Assembly (NCBI GenBank): GCA_018806985.1
Contig: JADANN010000402.1
Span: 558,001 to 622,000 of the forward strand
Direction: 5' to 3'
DNA: 64,000 bases
From: Angiostrongylus vasorum
Lineage: Eukaryota; Nematoda; Chromadorea; Rhabditida; Metastrongylidae
Part shown: positions 50,001 through 60,479 of the stretch, in pieces
Position numbering within the stretch: position 1 is the first letter of the stretch
Layout: each line of letters opens with the position of its first letter
Notes under the pieces: generated by a model
Told to the model about the DNA's origin: nothing
What the model saw: the letters and a program-made list of their open reading frames with translations, nothing else
The model's database searches: none
Position numbers and translations under genes: made by a program

Positions 50001-52609
50001 CGGTTAGACTTGATCTTTGCTAGAGAACTCCCGTGAACGATAGTATTTGTATAAAATAAAAAGTTCAAGAAAGCTTAAGCCGAAAGCTCTTAAAAGTAAG
50101 CAAAGAAAGTGTTGAAGTATGTGCTGCTTCCATCCTCAGTTACGAAGTAGTTAAACCGTTTCAGTGGTTCACAAATCGTACACTATTCTGTATTGCTGTG
50201 GTGCGAGCTTATTCAAAAGAACAATAAAACTAATAAGTATTCCATGGATGGCTAGTGATTTGAATACAAATCCAAGATTCTTTCCAGACCTTATAGAATA
50301 ATGAACTGATGGAATATCAATGGCTCACTTGACAACGTCTGTAACCATATTAAATGTCCAAATGTCATGTTTGGATCGCTCTTCCATCGAAAATACGACA
50401 CCATATAAGGCAACAAATTTCCTGAAAGTTTTACTCTTATCGTGATTACTATTGTTATTATTAAAAATAAGGGAATGTTTGCTCAGTAAAAAAGAAAGAG
50501 GCTGAGCAGTCCAGTGTTACTGTATTAAAATGTATTAGATAGATTAAAAGTACTAAAATAGGTTCGGGCGCGTGTGCCGTAGTGGTCGGAGGCGCTCTGC
50601 AACACACGCGGAATGGAACCCCACGCCCGTAGCTCACCAAGCCTTCCATCTCTCCGGGCTCGGCAAATTGGTACCAGACTTGTCTGAGAGGATAGCAGCA
50701 CTGGCTTGATACATCGGTAGACCACCGCGAGTCATTGTAAAGGCCAGATGTGCATTCGATTACCTTCAACGATACTTAATGAAGTCGAATGAAAGGTGTA
50801 TCCCTCAGGGATTGATCAACGCCGAGAGCTTTATTACTTCATCCTTTAAAACTTTTTTTGGAATAGTTTTTTATGTTAAAATTCCACAGAATTCTTCCGA
50901 ATGATGCATAACAATTTTCGCCACCGTAATCGAAGCAGTAAACTTACAACATGCTTGGCGAGAAACTGATTAGGTTGTCTTTTAAAATTTTGCAGTTATG
51001 CATAAAAGGGGAAGAGCGAAAGTCGTTAATGGCATCAACTACTCACGTGTTTCTGGAAACTCTTGCTGATTCTCGACCACAACAATCGTTAGAAAGCTAA
51101 AGGATAAAGCGTCCGACATTGATCAATTCTTGAGCGGTGAGTCATGCATTCGGCTCCATTCATAGAATTGCAGGGTGATTCAATGCACATTTGATTAACG
51201 CAGTGAGTTGCGCTGGTTTATCGAAGTATCAAGGAAGTATTTTAGCCTCTCAGATACGTCTAACAGCAATCTACCTACTCCTGGGAGACAAAATGTTTAG
51301 TTAGCCGTGAGCGAGGGATTGAACCAATAGGTATTGCAAAGCGCCTCTAATCATTGCTTTAGCCGCACTCCACAACAATTGGTACCGTATTCGAATACTG
51401 TACTTTAGTGGGTTTCACTTTCAAAATCATATTTAGCACCGGCTCAGAGACTATTATACTTTTCATGGAATTGTCTAATTTTTTAATGGTCACTTTAAAA
51501 AACAATTGGCATGGCCTCACATCTACCAAAACCGGGCGCTGGTGGTGGTTGTTAACCGTGAAAATCAAACGATCATAAATCTCGTAAATTAAGGGCTTTA
51601 TTGGCTGACGGAGCAGAGTCGCCTACAAGTGGTTACGAGCGTTAGTTATATCCGAGGCGCTATTCGGCAGGATAGCAGGGCCAACATCCATATAAAAGGC
51701 CATGGCCCAGTAAAGTTCTCCATTCGAGCGGTGCTCTTTCCACTGGACTCGACTCGAAGCGACAACGAACATCCACATCGCAACAACCACCGGCTATGGA
51801 CCATCAGTTCGGATCAGCGCGACTCTGAGGAAGGCGAAGGCGCCGAACGTCAGCCGAATACAAGTTCTATACCAAATTCGTATCAGCTCAGTCATATAGG
51901 AGATTTATTAGTGTTAATTCTATTCGAGGACATTCTTATAGAAAAATAAGAGTTGGTATTTAAAGATTTTGTGCTTCAAACTCTTTTTAAAAAGATGAAG
52001 AACTTAGTATAAACGGATTTTATCAAGCAGCCATTAAGCATATTGGATAAATATTCGAAAAACAGATCAGAAAACGTCTGAGCGCTTCCAATTCCAAAGG
52101 CCTCACTAAGAATGAGTCGCATCTGAATCATAAGATCTTCTCATCAACTCCAATCCGAATTGACTAACAATAGTTTCCGTTTTTACTCAGCCAATTCTTG
52201 AAAAATTCTAGAAAATTTTAAACATAGCGCATGGTTTGAGATAGACATGATTTGGTGGGATTTCCTTTTTAACAGTCGGCATCGAGAATTGCGCACGAAT
52301 TGGGCTATTTTGGCGCTGGTGGTAAAACTGCAAAAAAGGAACCAGAAAAAACAATAAGGAACATTCATTTGTATGGTTAAGAGTATTTTCATAATTACTA
52401 GATTTTCCGTAATATTTAAAAGTTACGCAAGTAAAAGATGCGTCAATAAGAAATTTCGGCACGCATCAAATCACTAGGAGAAGAAATCAATACTTACCGA
52501 ATGTGTAGACAACACCAAAACTAAGCATGGCGATAAAACCGCCTACTAGTACGGTTGCCGATCGAGCTTCGGCCGGAATTCGCTTCAACACGATGTCATC
52601 GGTATGCAT
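38096..52609 (-). CDS. Major facilitator superfamily transporter, monocarboxylate/oxalate-formate-antiporter type (C-terminus not found)
   Basis: Exons on the minus strand: 52609-52498, 50421-50329, 48379-48289, 44337-44211, 42755-42597, 40685-40601, 40536-40390, 39407-39296, 38969-38862, 38213-38096. Translation gives at least ten hydrophobic helices in the order expected for an MFS permease: VLVGGFIAMLSFGVVYTFG, NLLPYMVSYFRW, LPFAMLIGGILERQFGGRRA (the loop 2-3 signature region), then WFPDNVGLAGGMIVGGYGCG and FINP, a pattern of the OFA/MCT-like branch. The second half has LWVQLVSGLYKAYGQQYI, FVGSLASVFNACSRVIWG and CIGGTYSLFPYIT. About 383 residues are assembled; the last one or two helices were not found. 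Two frames need one base removed, at 39312-39316 and at the 40684-40686 acceptor, and the 38213 junction is also one base off. The substrate cannot be inferred. The introns carry SINE copies of families A, B and D. Confidence 0.88.
38485..38670 (-). repeat. Family B SINE, left arm of a second inverted pair
   Basis: CTGCCTACTACAATTTTTTC to GCCTGTCTCTCAGC in reverse-complement order. Confidence 0.8.
38671..38785 (+). repeat. Family B SINE, 3' half, right arm of the inverted pair
   Basis: AGTGGTGGTGGAACG then CACCGCAGACACCTGCGGCC and TTTGCAAATATCTCAGCATC; directly abuts the minus-strand copy. Confidence 0.75.
39632..39975 (+). repeat. Family D SINE, full length
   Basis: A-box-like TAGCACAGTGGTGG, B box TGATTCGATCCC, central block (CACCAAGCCTGTCATCTC to GGACTTGTCCGCGG), D tail to GAAGTGCTAGGATCC. 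Best copy for comparing with family A. Confidence 0.8.
40072..40290 (-). repeat. Family A SINE, degraded
   Basis: CGGCATTGACCAATCC at the tail end and CGAACCCCGAAGAGATGAAA in the central block. Lies in the transporter intron after exon 7. Confidence 0.55.
43320..43605 (+). repeat. Family A SINE, near consensus
   Basis: Head GGGCGCATGTGGTGCAGTGG, B box GGAATCGATCCC, closing GCGCCCA, uninterrupted central block and tail. One of the best preserved copies, in transporter intron 4. Confidence 0.9.
44338..48288 (-). other. Transporter intron 3 (about 4 kb)
   Basis: Bounded by exons that join in phase. It contains one family D fragment and a short family A-like head near 44455-44520. The rest is unassigned AT-rich DNA. 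Confidence 0.7.
45690..45925 (-). repeat. Family D SINE, 3' part
   Basis: Starts at the low coordinate with GGATCCCAGCACTTCTTACA (tail complement) and runs through GTCTGCTGCTTGGGG; the head is lost. Transporter intron 3. Confidence 0.65.
48420..48605 (+). repeat. Family B SINE in transporter intron 2
   Basis: GACGAAACGATGGAACTGCG, CACCGTAGACACCTGCGGTC, and a 3' end TGAAAATTGCAGTAGG. It starts about 40 bases from the transporter exon at 48289-48379. Confidence 0.8.
49570..49830 (-). repeat. Family A SINE, minus strand
   Basis: Tail complement AAAGCTCTCGGCGTTGATC at 49572 and head complement CTACACGCGCCC ending about 49825, in transporter intron 2. Confidence 0.85.
50566..50850 (+). repeat. 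Family A SINE
   Basis: Head GGGCGCGTGTGCCGTAGTGG, central block and tail all present, in transporter intron 1. Confidence 0.85.
51100..51375 (-). repeat. Family A SINE, degraded
   Basis: The whole length is recognisable in reverse complement, but many positions are changed. Confidence 0.6.
51600..51900 (+). promoter_or_regulatory. GC-rich island with a TATA box inside transporter intron 1
   Basis: TATAAAAGG at 51691-51699 lies in a stretch with many CG dinucleotides, unlike the AT-rich surroundings. A 106-codon open frame crosses it but matches no family I know. It could be a promoter for an alternative transcript or a retroelement remnant. Confidence 0.25.
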
Positions 52610-52878
52610 TTGGATATAAGATCAATATCGATCGATACTGAATCGAATAGAAGTCGTTAAGTCGTTAGATGCGCGATTCAATCGATATCGTTCGCGCAAC
52701 GAATGTGGACGACGAGAAATCAGTGGCTTTGTTAATGCAACGTTAAGGGTCGGATGACATCGATAAACGAACGGACGTCATCATTCAATCTTTCATCCCG
52801 AATAGTAGACATTCAACCTTTAACTGTATCAGCAATTGCAATAGCTATAACATTAGTTGTAAATATTATTAATACTAA

Positions 52879-53003
52879 TTACAACAAAGTACTTGGGGTA
52901 AGTACACTGGTAGACAAACATGCGGGACAGGCAAGGTAAGCGGCGAAACAGGCGCCGATAAGAACTGAAAGAATCGCTAGACTGGCAACATTTGCGAAAA
53001 CAC
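52879..53003 (-). CDS. Possible terminal exon encoding one hydrophobic segment
   Basis: After a TTCAG-type acceptor, one minus frame reads VFANVASLAILSVLIGACFA, then a short Cys-containing tail and a TAA stop. It is on the same strand as, and 270 bases upstream of, the transporter start, so it could end another minus-strand gene. No companion exon was found to the right. Confidence 0.2.
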
Positions 53004-53225
53004 CTGAATACACAAGACATTTATTATTTTTTGCTTGTATCAGAGACCACAACAGCTTTATAATAGGACGCTGGTTATTATGAGAATCGCAGAAGAAATG
53101 TAAACAAAACTGGACAAATAAATCTACAAGTTAAAGACTTGTTTGAATTTGAATGGAAATACCTCTGTAAGATGACATTCGCAGTGTTGCGAATGATCGT
53201 TCTCATTGTGTTCGATAAAGGATGA

Positions 53226-53495
53226 TGAATAAATCGTTCGGAGTTGATCAATCCCTTAGAGATGCGTCATACATTCCCTACATCAATCATCATAGAAGTG
53301 ATTGGATGGATATTTCGCCCACGCCGTAACTTGTGTGGGCGCAACGTTTTTACTCTCCTGGACAAGCCTTCCAGATTGCCTCGATTTTCCCACTTAGCAG
53401 AGTTTTGGAGCTAAGTTTGTAGCAATGCAGGATAGAACTCGTAGAGTTGTGTGTATTGCAGGGTTATACTAACTACTGCGCTACACGCAGCCGAA
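53226..53495 (-). repeat. Family A SINE, degraded
   Basis: GGAGTTGATCAATCCCTTAG tail complement and CTGCGCTACACGCAGCC head complement bracket a diverged centre. Confidence 0.65.
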
Positions 53496-54107
53496 ACTTA
53501 TGCGAGCAAATCGGTGGTATTGTTTAATCTAGCAGAAGTGTTTCAACGAAAACACGTTCGCTTGAATTTTTTTCATTTGATGAAAATGTGAGTTTTACAT
53601 CTGTAGCGAAGGTCTAGATCTAATTATAGTACATTCTTAGAAGGATGGTTAGCTTGACTTTCACCACCAATGTCTTTCCGCCTTCATTTGAGAATCTTGG
53701 GGGTATAGAGGGTGGTTCTTGGTCAAAGGGAACGTAATATTTCCAATATAAGGGCCTATGACTTAGCGAATCGATAACACTCAGCAAATAAGTGACCTAG
53801 ATAAATTAGACTTATAATCGTGGATATTATTCTAGATCCTTAATATTCAGCAGCAACGTTCTCGTTGACGTGCTTTATTTCAATCTCGAATAAGTATACT
53901 TAGATAGAATCATTTAGGTCAAGCTGCGCAACATTCTTTCGTTTTCCTCGACACAACTCTTCATTCGACAACGTACAATAACAGATGTTGTAAGGCAATG
54001 TTATGAAAATTATTATATTATATATTCGTATAAAACACTAGTTATTGGTTATGACACAAAATCTTGTAGCGAAAAAAGGAGGATAAAGCAAAATTGGTGA
54101 AGAAAGG

Positions 54108-54232
54108 AACATGAACAGCAGCAACAAGTGTTACAACGGCAGCAACAGGGACAGCAACAACAAGGGTTACGACGGCACAACATCAACAACAACAGCAGCA
54201 ACACCACGAACAACAACAAGTTGTTCAGTTAT
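54108..54232 (+). repeat. CAA/CAG-rich trinucleotide tract
   Basis: Imperfect CAACAG/CAACAA runs. One plus frame would encode a Gln/Asn-rich peptide, but the frame has a stop just upstream and no splice context was seen. Confidence 0.7.
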
Positions 54233-54651
54233 GAAGCTTTGCTAACTGTTTCTTTTCCAGTCTCTGCAATCTCCTTTGTCATGTTTTACCTTTCTTGTTG
54301 AAATGCTTTCAATAAACTTCTTTTCGTCGTCATTCGTCGTGGTCTTTTATTTTTACGGTTCTCGCATCTTGTCGTCAAGGATTTTTATCGAATCCATGAC
54401 TACATTTCAACACGATAGCAACAATGCATCAGCACACTAATTGTGGTGCACTGAACCCTTTTGTAGTCGTCGTGAGGGAAATTTGAATATGTCTTCACAT
54501 CTTCTTCAACATTACTCTTTGACGTCGATCGTCTTCCATTTTTTTTTCTTAAAACAGCCTCGTTTTTTTAGAACCAAAATTTTAGTGCGAATTACAAGAT
54601 GTCAAGCTAATGATATTAAACCCTTCTATTATGATAAACCTTTGCAAGCCA

Positions 54652-54945
54652 AGCGCGCGTGTAGCGCCGTGGTCGGAGGCGCCCTGCAACACACACGTGG
54701 AATCGATCCCGGCGTCCACGGCCCAGCAAGCATTCCATCTCTCCGAGGTCGGCAAATTGGTACCAAACTTATCTGGGAGGATAGCAGCACTGGCTCGATA
54801 CATCGGTGGTCCACCTCAAGTCACTGTAAAGGCCAGATATGCATTAAACCACCTCCGAACGATGCTTGATGAAGTAGAATGCATCGCACATTTCTGATTC
54901 CCTGATGGATTGATCAACACCGACAGCTTTATCCCTTTTTTTACT
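54652..54945 (+). repeat. Family A SINE
   Basis: Head GCGCGCGTGTAGCGCCGTGG, B box GAATCGATCCC, central block, and a tail with a small insertion before GATTGATCAACACCG. Confidence 0.85.
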
Positions 54946-55817
54946 GCGGGCAATTTTTTTTGAGACTGTTAGAAAGGTTAGTAATCGATTCTGGTAAAGT
55001 TATAGCACAGTTGGAATCTAAGCCAATTTTTCCACACACTGACAGTCGGGGAGCTTCTCACTACAGTTTGTGGTAACTAACCACAAATTATGTTTGTTTC
55101 CTTATGATTTTCGATGGTGACTTAAAAAGATCTTCCTTCACTAAGAAAAATAAAGACGAAAATGAAATAAAGATTCCGAACATCCAGCTTGAGGATTAGA
55201 TTCCAAAACAAAGACCTTTAGCTGGAAGAAAAACGTTTTTCAATTAGTCCACAGCATTTAATGAGTAAAGAGAAAACCATTCTTCTTAAGTTGAATCTAT
55301 TTTAGTTGAGTGTTCTTTCTTCATAATATGAAACGATTTGAAGATTGTCAGAAGGAACAAAACAAGGAAACTGTATTTGTAAGTGCTGTAGGGGGAGGTG
55401 ATGTTGATTTTTAAAGAGTACTCTGGTAAAAAAACGGTATGAAATTATGAAAGGAAGAGAGACCAAAGGCACTTAAACCAATTCCACTTAGTTAGTTACC
55501 TTTTTATGCTGTTTCTTTTTCCTTCTTTGATTCCTTTTTCTTTGAAACAGCATTCACTGGAAATCAAATGTAAAGCCGAACGTTGAAAAAAGTAGGGTTG
55601 AAGTAAATATATGTCATCTTTCCTGGATGTAAATACTGATTTATTTCAGCAGCAATATTGCTTTATTCATTAGTTTGAGACAAACACACTCCCTTCAGAA
55701 TCAATTCATATAGCACTGGAATGATGTCGCACACTACTACCGTATCTCTCTATATTCTCTCTCACCTCCTATGTGTTCTAATGAATGAAGGACAATTCAT
55801 TTGCGTATGATGATCAT

Positions 55818-55842
55818 CGTCGTCGTCGTCATGGGACGAGAT
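55818..55842. repeat. Short (GTC)n microsatellite
   Basis: CATCGTCGTCGTCGTCATGG, five GTC-type units. Confidence 0.7.
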
Positions 55843-56215
55843 GATGTAGTGGAGGCGTCATTGGTGTGGTGCTTCTGGATACTGTAGGGGCGCTCATTGC
55901 ATCAGGGGACTTTATCTCATCAAATAAATATGTGAGCACCCAATACATGCGAGATTACCTGGCTAGGGTGAAGGCAATCACACAAATACATACACACGGT
56001 CAGACACACACCCATCACACAAACACCCTCTACGCCTCACAGCAACGCACGATGCCTAGCGTTAGCCTTACTCATCAATTCTCGAGTACCGTTGATTGGA
56101 TAGGTTACTGCGGGAGTCCGACGTACGTCAGACACACATTCGCTAACACCACACATCTATTCTTGATGACCATGGCAACGAATGAACACACACCGCCAAA
56201 TACACAGACACACAG

Positions 56216-56216
<1 letters not shown>

Positions 56217-56246
<30 letters not shown>

Positions 56247-56247
56247 A
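56217..56247. repeat. (TA)n microsatellite
   Basis: Near-perfect TA dinucleotides of about 30 bases with a short AAA interruption. Confidence 0.85.
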
Positions 56248-57675
56248 AAGTGTACTTACATCTCACCACAAATAGAGCTGATGAGCCGAATAAAAATTAA
56301 CTGCCATCTGAGATCCACCACATCATGTAGTCCTCGGCGTTTGCGCTGGATTAGCAGCTCATTGTGTAGGTGAAACGCTCACAGTATCTGCAGCTACTCT
56401 GACTGAGGTTACAATGTATGAATTGTGCAGAATAGTCTTCTATCGAACAATCGCTAATGGCTATTCAAATACGAGGACCACTTGAGTATCTACTTCGTCA
56501 AGAGAAAGTGTAATGAATCCTTCTCGTATTCTTTTCACTAAAACATCTATGAAGAGTTGACGCAGTGGGAACCTCCATGGTCTTCTGTGATTTCATGAGC
56601 ATGGATGTCGTCGACTCCCTGAAACCAGTGAATATTAGGGCCATTCCTTTCGTTCTCCTATGCAAAAAGTGTGAAATCCTAGTATTATACCTCTTCTACC
56701 GAAATGCGAAGCAGAGAAGAAAAATGAGACTTAGGCTTATTAGGTTGATGTTGAAAATGCTGAATACGTTTGCCGTACAATTCTCTCGGAAACTCATTTG
56801 ATGATAACAGCATATCAATGATTATCTTGGACCGTAGATGAGACTACCTCGATGGATTTTGGTGTCGCCATGTTAACAAGATATGTTAGGAGTTCAGAAA
56901 TAAAGGGAATACCAAATATTCTGCTAAGAACATACCAATCAACTAATGATATGAATAATGTAAATGCTAAAAAATGAACTCATGGCCCGTAATGAAACTT
57001 TCACATGGCACCACATGGCTTTCGCAGCAATTTCAAGCTATGGAAGAAGTCAGACAAGAACTGATAATGGCCAGTGTTAAGAAGAAAGGGTAGTTTTATA
57101 ATGTTTCTAAGAATACTTCAAGAAAAAAGCAGAAATTTCAGCGACCTTTTAGTGAATACAGTTTTCTTCCTTTATGACACAAACGAACCATAAAAGCAGA
57201 GAAAGCGAGAGCTGGGAGCTGATAAGGTTTTTTAGTTACGTAGTCAACACTGTGACGTAGGACGATTTGAAAGCTCTAGGAAAATGCGAAGCTATTTGAT
57301 CACAATAGCTATATGTCTGATTTCACTGATAGAGCTTAGATTCGCTCAAGATTTCAGATAATTTTACAAAGCAGTTAGTTCGTGACATAAAAAAGTTCCT
57401 CCATCAATTTCTTCCCACGGAGTCTCCAGTGCTGAGAAACTTCCTAGACGAGCTCTAACAACTAACGGAAGCCTTTTTTTAATGAAATGAATATTTGCTA
57501 GAATATGGAAAGCTAGCTGAATTGAATATAAAAATAGCCAATAATTTGGAAATACTGGCAAGTAAATGATATGGCAAGTAAGTGATATTAAATAATAGAA
57601 GATAATAAGCTTTATGAATGTTAACTATGTTAGAGTACGAAGGTGATTTCAGGTTACCTCATTCAACCACCCACA

Positions 57676-57926
57676 ATCTATACATGCATACAAATACACA
57701 GATATACAGACATACACACATTAACCGACGTGAACAAACCACCGTGCATACATGCATACCTACGGACCTACATACGTGCATACAAATGTGTATACTACAC
57801 ACAAATCCACAAGCACATACACTTACATGCACACACATATACATACACACATACACATGCACACACATACGCACACATACACACACATACACACACACAG
57901 ACACACACAGACACACACAATCGTAT
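57676..57926. repeat. Long (CA)n / (CATA)n-type microsatellite
   Basis: About 250 bases of imperfect ACACAT/ACATAC/ACACAG units. The overlapping long His/Thr-rich and Cys/Val-rich open frames on both strands are by-products of this composition. Confidence 0.9.
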
Positions 57927-58479
57927 TTCTTGGTGTAATTGTTCGTTTTGTCAGTTCTTGCCATATCTTACAGGTGTGTATAATTCTTTTCTCCGAATGG
58001 CGCTGGAATGTTTGAGTTGTTGAGATGAAACCGGCGATCCTGCTCTCAACCACTATACACGATCCCATTCTTCAACCGTAATCACTGCGACAAATACGAA
58101 CTGCACTCATCTCTACGAAAGTCGAGTCCAATAACTTCATCGGCGAGTCGATTCGCAAAATCGATTGGCACCAGTTGTGTTCCGTAGAAAACTACAAATA
58201 CTTCATTCATATCAACATTTATTACTTAATAAAGCTATCACAAACAGAATCTGTTCACTTGGACACTTAAGTAGATGCAGACTTCTTGAATCTAAAGTGA
58301 AATCATAAATGTTGAAACGTCTTCCGCTGCTAATATAGAACAAAAAAGTTAACGCATTGTATCATGTTCATGTCATTACGTTTTTGAATTCCGAGAACTT
58401 CTCTTTCACAAATCCACTTGTGAAACCCTGCAAACGCACCAATTTGCTTCTATAATATTTCTTTTTGATCGAACAAAAT

Positions 58480-58785
58480 AGCCGGTTGTGCAGTGAGTGT
58501 GATGCGTTCATCACGATTAGTACTCGTTCGAAGCCCTACGAAGCCTCACCAGGACTTGCATACTTTCATGGTGGGGAATTTGGTATCAGACTTGTCTGGC
58601 GAAAGTCCACTTTCTGCAATCCAGTTGGGAACGCTCTAGCTCAGGACATGAGAGAATCGACTCGACCACCAATCAGAACATTCGTAGTAAAGGTGACGGT
58701 CCACAAGCTGCAACTAAACCCAGGTGTGAATGGTTGGAACACCCTAATGGTTGATGGATGCGAAGAAACGTACATGTGAAAGAAG
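58480..58785 (+). repeat. Family D SINE
   Basis: GTTGTGCAGTGAGTGTGATG head remnant, B-box-like GTTCGAAGCCC, central block ending CAGACTTGTCTGGCG, then the D tail (CAGTTGGGAACGCTC, GACTCGACC). Confidence 0.7.
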
Positions 58786-60249
58786 GGTCGTGTAAAAGTT
58801 GTTCAAAAAACTGTAACAAAGTCTAAAACTAGTGCCTAAACGTAGTTTTCAGATTTGTGCTAACTATAATCTTCGTCTAATGGTATGAACAAGAAATGGT
58901 GAAGATTGTCCTACATCTAAACACCTATTGCAAAGATTTTCATGGGAATCCTACCATTTAAGTCTTTCATCCAATTTTCAAAGCCATGTGAAGCATTGAC
59001 AACTACACTCTCGACAGAAACCAATTCAACGTTTCGTTTGAATTCATTTCATTTACTAACGCATGAGAAAAATCGTAGCAAAATTGATTTGCAGATTGCC
59101 GGACGCGTTTGTCGTTCGACGAATATGTCCCGTCTGCCACGATGGCGCTTTTGGAAGATGTGGGCGTGGTCACAGGATGGGGGGAGGAGCTGTCAACTAT
59201 CACCTGTCCTCATTTGGCCTCCTAATCCTTATTGCCAAATCACGTCTTGACCTCGGCTGAGTTCGTCACGCAATTATAGAGCTTTTTCAGAGATCTCAAC
59301 GTTCATTCTGTTCATCCTTGATCTCTTCACATATTTCTTGATAATAACAAGGCCTTAAAATAAGGCAAATCCATAAGGAATATCGACAGAGTACAGAAGT
59401 CCCCTGAAAATCCGAGCGTTTCTTATGAATTTGAGAGAAACTCGAACATTTCGTTCGCAGAGTTTCCGTAGGAAAATTTCGATTTTATTCTTCATTTTTT
59501 TCATATTTATGAAATTCAAAGAGAACCTAATAACGTGTACATGTGTTCACTTTCTTCCTCCAGCTTGGCTAGTGAACTTCATGAAAATATGTCCTCTGAG
59601 CAATTTCACATAATTTCCCGCCCAATTGTACACGTTGGTCTTTTCTCCCGATTTTCGTGACAAAGATTCAGCTCTTCATGCCTCTCAATCTCGTTGTTCA
59701 TCTCAAATTCAATTAAAATTTCAACGGGATTTTTACCTCGAATCGTCATGAAATTGAGAGCTGTGCTCTGTTCGAACGTTTTCCGACTATTCATTGCCAG
59801 CCAGTTGAGCGAGCACCTTGACAGCGGAGAATCCTCGAAATGTATATTCGACTGTTTATTGACAAATATTGGTCCTTCAATTAGACACGGGCCTATATGA
59901 TAGGTTTCGGCCGTGAAGTCGTTCTATACCTTGTCGAAGTTTCTGTTAAATAGTTGGTATTTTTTGGCATGAAACTATATTCTGTTCTTAGTGTAGTGCT
60001 CAGAAAGTCCTTTATGTGTAATCGCCTTTATTTCTTTTCTGCCTCAAGATACGTGGTTCAGCAATCAATAGTCTTTTCAACTGTTTTCACGTAAGATTCA
60101 TTTTCTGGAAATAGAAACAGTTTGTGTAGAGTTTATTTAAAAGAGTGTTGCGTCACACCACTAATTAGTCCATTTCTAAGCAACCAGGCTTTTATAATAA
60201 AGTCACTACTCCCAATCACATATATTTTCTTCCTCTATTTCTTATCGCA
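58786..60249. other. Upstream of egl-43, no gene recognised
   Basis: Mostly AT-rich. A GC-richer patch at about 59090-59260 is open on both strands but resembles no family. It may hold egl-43 distal regulatory DNA or an untranslated first exon. Confidence 0.4.
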
Positions 60250-60479
60250 CGTCTAAGAAGGTCTGAACGAAAATATCACATAAGCCTCCCTGTGTCATCG
60301 TCGACGCTACCGTATCACGTCAATGAGGCGCATCCCTGACAGGTCTTCGCGCTGTTGTGGCACCGCCCTCACGAGCTGATTGGCTAACGTGGCGCGTCGG
60401 GGTGTGGCCATGATTTGAGCGGCGTGCATCCCTCAAGCATCATCTCACCGCTTTAGGCATCCTCAACGCTACCGTAATC
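60250..60479 (+). promoter_or_regulatory. Likely proximal promoter of egl-43
   Basis: The 200 bases before the egl-43 ATG are clearly richer in GC and CpG than the flanks. They contain GATTGGCT (an inverted CCAAT box), GGGGTGTGG (a CACCC/KLF-type site) and several CGTCGACG-like words. No TATA box is evident. The regulatory role is inferred from position and composition. Confidence 0.45.

Larger units (their letters stand above)
54946..57640. other. Intergenic, microsatellites only
   Basis: AT-rich; contains the GTC and TA tracts and CA-rich patches near 55980-56210. No exon chain could be built. Confidence 0.4.

Noticed and set aside
57364..57561. 65-codon minus-strand frame with a protein-like centre
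   Set aside because: No homologue recognised and no neighbouring exon could be joined to it.
57618..58068. Long overlapping open frames on both strands
   Set aside because: They are by-products of the CA/CATA microsatellite, whose period avoids stops in several frames.
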